Notes under the pieces: generated by a model | The model's database searches: none | The model's input: the letters and a program-made list of their open reading frames with translations, nothing else | What the model was told of the DNA's origin: nothing | In this document: piece by piece, positions 58,140-64,000 of the stretch | Numbering within the stretch: position 1 is the first letter of the stretch | Layout: each line of letters begins with the position of its first letter | Assembly (NCBI GenBank): GCA_963576735.1 | Contig: OY755198.1 | Span: 1,612,001-1,676,000 of the forward strand | Direction: 5' to 3' | Length of the DNA stretch: 64,000 nt | DNA from: Bedellia somnulentella | Taxonomy: Eukaryota; Arthropoda; Insecta; Lepidoptera; Bedelliidae | Made by a program: the position numbers and the translations under genes

Positions 58140-59168
58140 GATAAATTGGGGTTAAATAAAAAGAAAGAGTAATCAAAATATTTTTATTTAACAGTTTCAT
58201 ATTTTGGATATTAATTGAGTTTATAAATGTCCTTATTATATTTTTACATCAATCAGTTGACATTTTCTCTTTTTTTTGTAAAAAAAAGGAAATTTTAATA
58301 ATTACAACCATTTTTAATAGTGCATTTTTTAAAAATAAAATATATCTGTTTTTTTTACTATCTAAAATAAATATTAATACACAGGATGCAACTAAACGTT
58401 ACAAATGGTTGTTTATTTCATTATTCATGTGATTTTGAAAAACAAATACATAGTTAATTTAACATAATAATTAGAAAAAAATCACATTTTATTTACTAGT
58501 TTTGAGTTCCATATATTTTATTATTAGTAACAACCGATCTGTAAAGCGTTATATTATTTTTTTTAAATACAGTTTTCCAAATTAGGGAGTGGAAAATATT
58601 AATTATACAAAGCAAGGCATAATATATTAAGTTTTTTTGTTGTAATTACACACCTCAAAATAAGCATCATTTATATTTTTAATTTATTACATATGGTTAT
58701 TCGATTATTCTAAATGTTAATAAAGTCTTCTTTTGTATTAAATATCAAAAAACATTATAATCCTAGCTTTTTTTAGGTCTGAAATTCACCGACAAAAACT
58801 ATTTAATTCATTATTCTTTTTACAATGTTCTTTAAGATGTGTAAAAAATTGAATATTAATAGTTACATCAATTATAAATCCAAGACATGCAGCTTAACAT
58901 GTTATTCAAATCATCCTTACAATTTTTAAGAAATCAAAATTCAATCTTAATTAATATTTTTAAAATAAAAAAAAAATTCAATACATAATAAACCATTACG
59001 TCAATGTAAACATTAACAAAAAAACTGTAACAAACAAATAATTTTAATATTTTTTTTATTAATGCTATTTTTTTAATATATTTATTATCACTCTTTTTTG
59101 CAGTCACATCCTGTATATCCACCATTATGTTAATTCCACTAATATTTCAATAAAAATCGTAAATTCGT
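58140..59168. other. AT-rich spacer, probable 3' UTR of the DDHD gene
   Basis: Poly(A)- and poly(T)-rich DNA left of the DDHD stop codon. On the - strand several AATAAA-like signals are possible (for example near 59050). No elements recognised. Confidence 0.4.
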
Positions 59169-59201
59169 CTAATCATAAACTGGAACTGGTAGAAGGGCCG
59201 T
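59169..59201 (-). CDS. DDHD phospholipase putative last exon
   Basis: Acceptor 'TTTCTTTCAG', ten codons '[10 protein letters not shown]' and TAG at 59169-59171, phase 0. The splice site and phase are good, but so short an exon could be a coincidence. Confidence 0.55.
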   Translation of the reverse strand, partial: TALLPVPVYD

Positions 59202-62200
59202 CTGAAAGAAAAACACAACAAATCTTCAATTTGCATTAAACCAGAAGGGGTAGGTACTGGGTTTGTTCAAAGTTAGTAAAATATTTTGACAGAAAAGACA
59301 TGTGGGTATCCTCACGATCTTTTTCCTCATTCCAAACAAACTTGATAAATGAACAACATATTTGACTCAGAACTACAAAAGGGGTGCGCAGCGCAGGTAG
59401 ATTAAAAATTTATTGTTCCACTTAGAAGTATTCCCAATTATAAATTCTTGTTCTACATATATACATATACTCACGGCCATAAATCCCAAAAAGGGGTAGC
59501 CAGAGCTAGAAACTCCTCAGCCACATTTGGTAGTTGATAGAGGACAAGAGGGTAGAAATAAAGTATCGTTGGTGATGGGATCTGAAGGGGAAAAGATGAA
59601 ATAAAAATATAATTACCTGAAGGGTATCTAGAAGACTCTAGTTCCTGGAAAGTAAATATTTTTTTGAAATATAATTCTCTATGTGGTAGGCCTCTCGAGC
59701 TTCATTTACATTGATCAATTTAATAAATAAAGAATAAATAAAGGAAAGAAAAATTTTGACACAGGCGGGAATCGAACCCGCGACCTCGGGTATACGCCCC
59801 CGTCGCTCTGCCAACTGAGCTACCGTGTCAATGGCTGCCAGCGCGAAATTCTTCTATCCTTTATTTCTTTTACACGTTTAAGTAGTGTTTGCGTTTCCTA
59901 CCTCCGAATTTACCCGAGGTCGCGGGTTCGATTCCCGTCTGTGTCGAAATTTTTCTTTCCTTTATTTATTCTTTATTTATTAGTAATAATCCCCACATGA
60001 GGTTTTCATGAACAAAAAGATTTAAATTATTGATCAATCTATTCATACATGCTCATTCATTCTTCACACTTCGGATCTTCACATTCACATTGTTAACCAA
60101 CTTAACATTCTTTTGTCACTTATTAGGTAACCGTAAAATACAGAATAGATATTTTTAAAAGGTAATTTTAAAAACACTCACAATTTAAAGTAAATCTATT
60201 GTATATCTATTTTTTTTTATTTTATTATTGAGTGATATTTAAGATTTTTTTTATTGTTCTACCCTGCTCTAGTCCTACAAAATATACCCTTAGGGTCCTC
60301 CCTTACCTTCTCTGCTATGGTTATAGTTCTTTCCACTGTCATTTTCTGCTGACATTACTTCTATACATACTTCTTATTTTGAACTATATGATTTTTTTAA
60401 CCATTCCATTGCCTTTTCAATCTATCACATAACCTTACATAACCAAATTAATAATCTTATGTCTAAAAACAGATTTATTTTATATCTACCTTCATTTTTA
60501 TTGTATAATTAAGTGCAATTTCACCATAATTTTTGAAAACCTTTTCTTGTCACACAAAATATCTCCCCCCTCCCCTGTATACCCTAAGGGTCCTCCCCTA
60601 CCTGTTCCGCCAAGGTCCTAGTTCGCTCCACGGTCATCTTCTGTTGCGGAACTGTGGTGTCAGGGTTGATGCCTATCGAGTCGTACACCTCTTTTAGGAT
60701 CATTAGCATTGTGTCTTCGGATTCCCTGCGAAATTTTGCATAAATTAGTATCGGCTCATAATAGCGCTAACCCTTTTCTTCCCGTAGGTGTTCATAAGAG
60801 GAGACTTTAAAAACTTACACTAACAACCACTATATTAAAATTTAATTTAAATCTTTTTGTTCATGACAACCTCATGTGGGGATTATTACTAATAAATAAA
60901 AGAAAGAAAAATTTCGACACATGCGGGATTCGAACCCGCGACCTCGGGTATACGCCCCCGGAGGTAGGAAACGCAAACACTACTAAAACGTGTAAAAGAA
61001 ATAAAGGATAGAAGAATTTCGCGCTAGCAGCCATTGACACGGTAGCTCAATTGGCAAGAGCGACGGGGGCGTATACCCGAGGTCGCGGGTTCGAATCCCG
61101 CATGTGTCGAAATTTTTCTCTCCTTTATTTATTAGTATATTAAAATCTTTTTCCTACTCAACTTCCAAAAAAGGCTGAGGAATAGTTATTATTCTAATTC
61201 TCTGGCTACCCCTCCTATGGATATATGCAATATATAGAAGAAATAGCTATAAAAAATTTCTGGGAATCAGGGAATACCCAGGTTGTACATATATACATTA
61301 ACTCACAGCTATAATCACCAACAACCTTTTTTTCACCACCTTTTCCCCACTCAACTTACCAAAAGTGGCTGAGGAATTTCGAATTCCTTAGCTCTGGCTA
61401 CCCCTTCTAGGCATTTAAAGCCGTAAGTATATGTATGTGTGAGTACACTGTCTAAGCAAAACGTGGGTACCTTCTCTGGACACTAGATGGCGCTGCCATG
61501 TGAGTTCAGAAGTATTAGTACCTCTGCCAACCCCTTCGGGGATAAACGGCGTGAACGTTTATGTTATGTTATGTATATATGTATGTATGTCACAGCTATA
61601 ATACCGAAAAGGGGTAGCCAGGGCTTCAGAATAAATAATTACTGAGCCTCTTCTAAAAGTTAAATGTAATAAAGGATAACATAACATAAACGTTCACGCC
61701 GAATATTCCCGAAGGGGTTGGCAGAGGTACTAATACTTCTGAACATCACGTGACTTCGTCACCTGGTGTTCAGAGTACCCTCGTTTTGCATGGACAGTGT
61801 ACTCACGTGATAGGGGGCAGGCCTATCGCCGTTTCGTACGAATACACTGTCACATGACTAAGTACTACTCAGCGATGTGGGTTTCCTCACGATGTTTTCC
61901 CTCACCGTTAACAACCATGATAAGTTAACCACACATTTGACTTTAGAAAAGACAAATAGGTGTAGGACCGACCCAGGATTGGAACTCACGCCCTTCTGTT
62001 TTTCAGGCGGGTGTTCTGCCCACTGGACTATCATGTCATTTTAATTTAAATCTTTTTGTTCATGAAAACTTCATGTGGGGATTATTACCAATAAATAAAG
62101 AATAAATAAAGGAAAGATTATTTTTTTTCCCCCACCGCCTGTGTCAAAATTTTTCTTTCCTTTATTTATTCTTTATTTATTGGTACTATCATGTCATATA

Positions 62201-64000
62201 AAAACAAAATAACAACTAATAAAACTCACCAATACCCCACATGGCTCCGCATCGCAAACAAATATTCGTTGATCATCTCGAAAGGCGCTTCTTGCAGTAC
62301 ATAGTCTATGCGGTTACCTCCGTTCAACTTGCCTAGGCATTTCTGTAATGTATTTAAACACTAATTAATAAAGGATGAATAAAGGATGGTTTGCTGTGTA
62401 GTGTCGGCTTAGAATAACACTACCCGATTTCTTCCGGTGGGTGTACGTAAGAGGCGGCTAACGGTATTGGGGCTTTTTAAGTGATTTTTGGGCGATGCGG
62501 TTGGAGACCCATCACCAAAAAACTTTATTTTACCATCTTTTCCCAACGCAACTTCCAAAAGTGGCAGAGGAATTTCCAATTTCTTAGCTCTGGCTAAATT
62601 TATAATGGTGAGTAGATGTATGTATGTATGTTAGTGCTATGTGTATCAAAAGAAAATGTTCAGAGAAAGTGTGCATATCCTGTATCAATTTTTTTTTTAT
62701 TTTTATCTGTATCTTTTGTATAAGTATGTACAAAGTAGGTAAAGTATAAGTAAGTAAATATGTAAAATTAAAATACCTAATAAATAAAATTATTAAAAAT
62801 CAACATCACAATAAAATATACTTACGGCATCTGGCTCAGCCGTCGGTTCCTCTTTAGTATCCGTTTGTAACGGCTCTTTGGTCATTTGGTCTTCCAAAGT
62901 CTGAAAAATAAACATAACTTTACTTGAAAAATTCGATCTTATTTATTGGCAACAGATGTTTTTGTCTACAAATCATGTATTCACATATGTCATAACCATA
63001 GATCGGATAATCGGATGCATATTTACCTAAACTTATTTTTTGGCTAAGAAAATATGGAGACGGCTTCTTTTTTCGGAATTGTCTTTTTCAATGTTGGGAT
63101 TCGAAAAAAAACAGGGATGTTAAACTAATCGGATATAAAACAAATTACGAATTTACGAGTTAGTTGGTTACCTACCTATCAAATTATCATATTAATTTAT
63201 ATTAATCGATGCAAATATGTATTAAGTATTTGAAAGGTGAAAGAAAATGGGTAGCATGTGCTAAAAAAAGACAAAAATACATTATTTACTTATTAAATAA
63301 AGTTGCTTCACCTTCTCACCTTTAACTTAAGAGTTGAACAATGTTATTCAAATATTGTTCTCAACGCAAATAATTACGGCTCCTCATTTAAAAACCTTTA
63401 TTTGAGTGTGCATTCAATTATATTTATAACCAAAACGCTAACGGTATTCATCCCGAAACATTGGGTTTTTCTCCATACAAGTAATGTACATACAAATAAT
63501 ATATTGTAATAGAAAACACTACAAATGTAATGAAAATACACTTAATTCTATATTCCGAACATTAAATGCATCAATTCCGAAATCCCGAAATCTTTACGAT
63601 AAAGAAGTGCTTTCCATACTAAGCCGCCGGTCAACTTTAGGTAAATATGCATCCGATTATCCGATCTATGGTCATAAATTACATTATATGGAATAAAATT
63701 AAGAAAAAATATTAAAGTTTTAAATTTATTGATACTTTTGCCTCTTTTAATATTTAGAGCTATTTTAGAGCAATTAAAATTATACAAATTAAATTAAAAA
63801 AATACAATATAAAACAAACATAAAATTTTTTTTTGGGAACCTATATACTTTTTATATATATATATATATGTATGTAATAATCACCTCATCAAAAACTGGA
63901 GGCTGTGGCGGAGTTCTCCACACGGAGGCCCACGTGGCGCGGATGGACTCTTTGAACTTCTGTTTCAAATCCGCACTCACACGCGCCACGGCTTCTTTTA
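59169..64000 (-). CDS. DDHD-domain phospholipase A1 (PAPLA1/DDHD2/SEC23IP family), 3' part, five exons
   Basis: Intracellular PA-preferring phospholipase A1 enzymes of this family act on membranes at the ER-Golgi interface. Only the C-terminal region is in the window; the catalytic GxSxG part lies beyond the right edge. Exons join in phase. '[20 protein letters not shown]' and '[12 protein letters not shown]' lead on to '[19 protein letters not shown]', matching the C-terminal DDHD landmark 'RIDYVLQE...NEYLFALQSHLCYWESED' of DDHD2 and SEC23IP. The gene converges with LARP1. I cannot decide between DDHD2-like and SEC23IP-like, as insects may have one gene. Confidence 0.9.
59455..59600 (-). mobile_element. 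SINE family R, 3' half
   Basis: Tail, 'CTCACGGCCATAAATCCC' and a diverged middle; the head is lost. Confidence 0.7.
59668..60120 (-). mobile_element. RTE LINE fragment split by a foldback element
   Basis: 'GGCCTCTCGAGCTTCATTTA' before and 'CTATTCATACATGC' after the insert at 59720 are consecutive in other RTE copies, giving an empty site. Confidence 0.68.
59720..60028. mobile_element. tRNA-like foldback element, copy 5
   Basis: A perfect ATTGATCAAT duplication lies on both sides. The left part is a full tRNA-like unit in - orientation ('GGAATCGAACCCGCGACC'); at the right a second, inverted 3' half ('GAGGTCGCGGGTTCGATTCC') and then the 'CCTCATG...AAAGATTTAAATT' arm. Confidence 0.83.
60307..60352 (-). 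pseudogene. Copy of the 3' end of DDHD exon 60602 with donor
   Basis: The - strand reads '[15 protein letters not shown]' before GTAAGG, against '[15 protein letters not shown]' in the live exon. Similarity continues into the intron ('GGAGGACCC.AAGGGTATA'). Several differences are silent. Confidence 0.8.
60602..60725 (-). CDS. DDHD phospholipase exon [14 protein letters not shown]
   Basis: Follows in phase: '[20 protein letters not shown]' then '[18 protein letters not shown]' before GTAGGG. A copy of its last 15 codons with donor lies 250 bp downstream at 60307-60352. Confidence 0.92.
60842..61135. mobile_element. tRNA-like foldback element, copy 6
   Basis: Perfect 11-bp duplication TATATTAAAAT (60831-60841, 61136-61146). 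Left arm 'TTAATTTAAATC' to an inverted tRNA 3' half; right a complete tRNA-like unit with B box 'GGTTCGAATCC'. It is inserted in an old SINE family R copy, whose halves lie on either side (60745-60841, 61147-61212). Confidence 0.85.
61313..61577 (+). mobile_element. SINE family R 3' half joined to SINE family T 3' half
   Basis: 61313-61438 is family R without its head; 61441-61577 is family T without its head, ending in the ATGTT tail. Confidence 0.75.
61678..62039 (-). mobile_element. SINE family T with a third tRNA head
   Basis: Body as usual, but the head complement 'GGATTGGAACTCACGCCC' and 'CAGGCGGGTGTTCTGCCC' differ in the anticodon region from the copies at 3939 and 50748. Confidence 0.75.
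62040..62184. mobile_element. tRNA-like foldback element, copy 7 (short)
   Basis: 145 bp with a perfect 13-bp duplication ACTATCATGTCAT, whose left copy is the end of the neighbouring SINE head. Only short tRNA 3' end pieces ('CGCCTGTGTCAAAATTT') remain between the inverted 'AATAAATAAAGGAAAG' arms. Confidence 0.8.
62230..62342 (-). CDS. DDHD phospholipase exon with RIDYVLQE
   Basis: Contains the most conserved wording of the family in this window, ending 'MRSHVGYW' across the splice. Acceptor 'CATTACAG', donor 'GTGAGT', phase 2. Confidence 0.92.
62393..62632 (+). mobile_element. SINE family R
   Basis: Nearly full-length copy in a DDHD intron, antisense to the gene. Confidence 0.83.
62826..62900 (-). 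CDS. DDHD phospholipase linker exon
   Basis: 25 codons ('[19 protein letters not shown]') from acceptor 'TTTTTCAG' to donor 'GTAAGT', phase 0 at both ends. Confidence 0.75.
62995..63673. mobile_element. Non-autonomous DNA element, about 36-bp inverted ends
   Basis: 'ACCATAGATCGGATAATCGG' followed by 'ATGCATATTTACCTAAA' at the left and its complement at the right, with CATA on both sides. The centre is AT-rich; its short open frames have no recognisable content. Confidence 0.72.
63852..63876. repeat. TA microsatellite
   Basis: Alternating TA followed by GTATGTA, 20 bp from the DDHD exon donor. Confidence 0.7.
63895..64000 (-). CDS. DDHD phospholipase exon, cut by window edge
   Basis: Reads '[20 protein letters not shown]' and '[18 protein letters not shown]' before GTGATT. 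It is a linker-like charged stretch, so homology alone would not place it, but the phase joins the next exon. Confidence 0.72.

Noticed and set aside
59720..61135. Cloverleaf-like sequences as functional tRNA genes
   Set aside because: The acceptor and T arms pair well, but the anticodon arm has only a four-base stem with an eight-base loop, the units recur inside a mobile element, and some are half units.
63303..63787. Open frames between 63303 and 63787
   Set aside because: They lie in or across the end of a non-autonomous DNA element and have no recognisable domain.
1..64000. Viral or bacterial insertion, or an operon-like gene cluster
   Set aside because: No capsid, polymerase of viral type, integrase or compact gene group was seen; all coding sequence is host exons or transposon remnants.

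Overview
This window looks like a lepidopteran (moth or butterfly) nuclear sequence. Long AT-rich introns hold small conserved exons, and more than half of the non-coding DNA is dispersed repeats. These include an RTE-clade LINE with short tandem tails, tRNA-headed SINEs, TC...CTAGT Helitron-like units and a 'TTCCGTAGCC...CTTGGCCGG' repeat that I associate with Lepidoptera. The species cannot be named from sequence alone. A 200-base run of N (12229-12428) is an assembly gap inside the main gene.

Layout. 1-3417: nearly full-length RTE-type non-LTR retrotransposon on the + strand, coding region broken by two frameshifts. 3.4-8.3 kb: SINEs, RTE pieces, a PIF/Harbinger-like MITE and a 0.8 kb inverted-repeat element. 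8408-44374: La-related protein 1 (LARP1) on the + strand. I trace 24 coding exons by matching splice sites and reading phase; one or more exons are missing in or beside the N gap. The La motif is in the exon at 15950 and the cap-binding DM15 region in the exons at 36264-39836. 44.4-50.5 kb: probable long 3' UTR and intergenic DNA. 50.5-59.1 kb: transposon-rich spacer with a THAP-domain element, nested inverted-repeat elements and a Jockey-like LINE remnant. 59169-64000: the 3' exons of a DDHD-domain phospholipase (PAPLA1/DDHD2/SEC23IP family) on the - strand, running off the right edge. The two host genes converge tail to tail.

The genes have separate jobs: LARP1 binds the 5' cap of TOP mRNAs and controls translation of the ribosomal machinery, while the DDHD protein is a membrane-associated phospholipase. 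Three things stand out. (1) The introns of LARP1, and one intron of the DDHD gene, hold many partial copies of the neighbouring exon with its splice site. Some copies differ from the live exon almost only at silent positions. (2) A small foldback element built from facing tRNA-like halves occurs about seven times, five with perfect 10-13 bp target-site duplications. (3) The commonest SINE here has a head and tail matching the two ends of the RTE LINE at the left edge.
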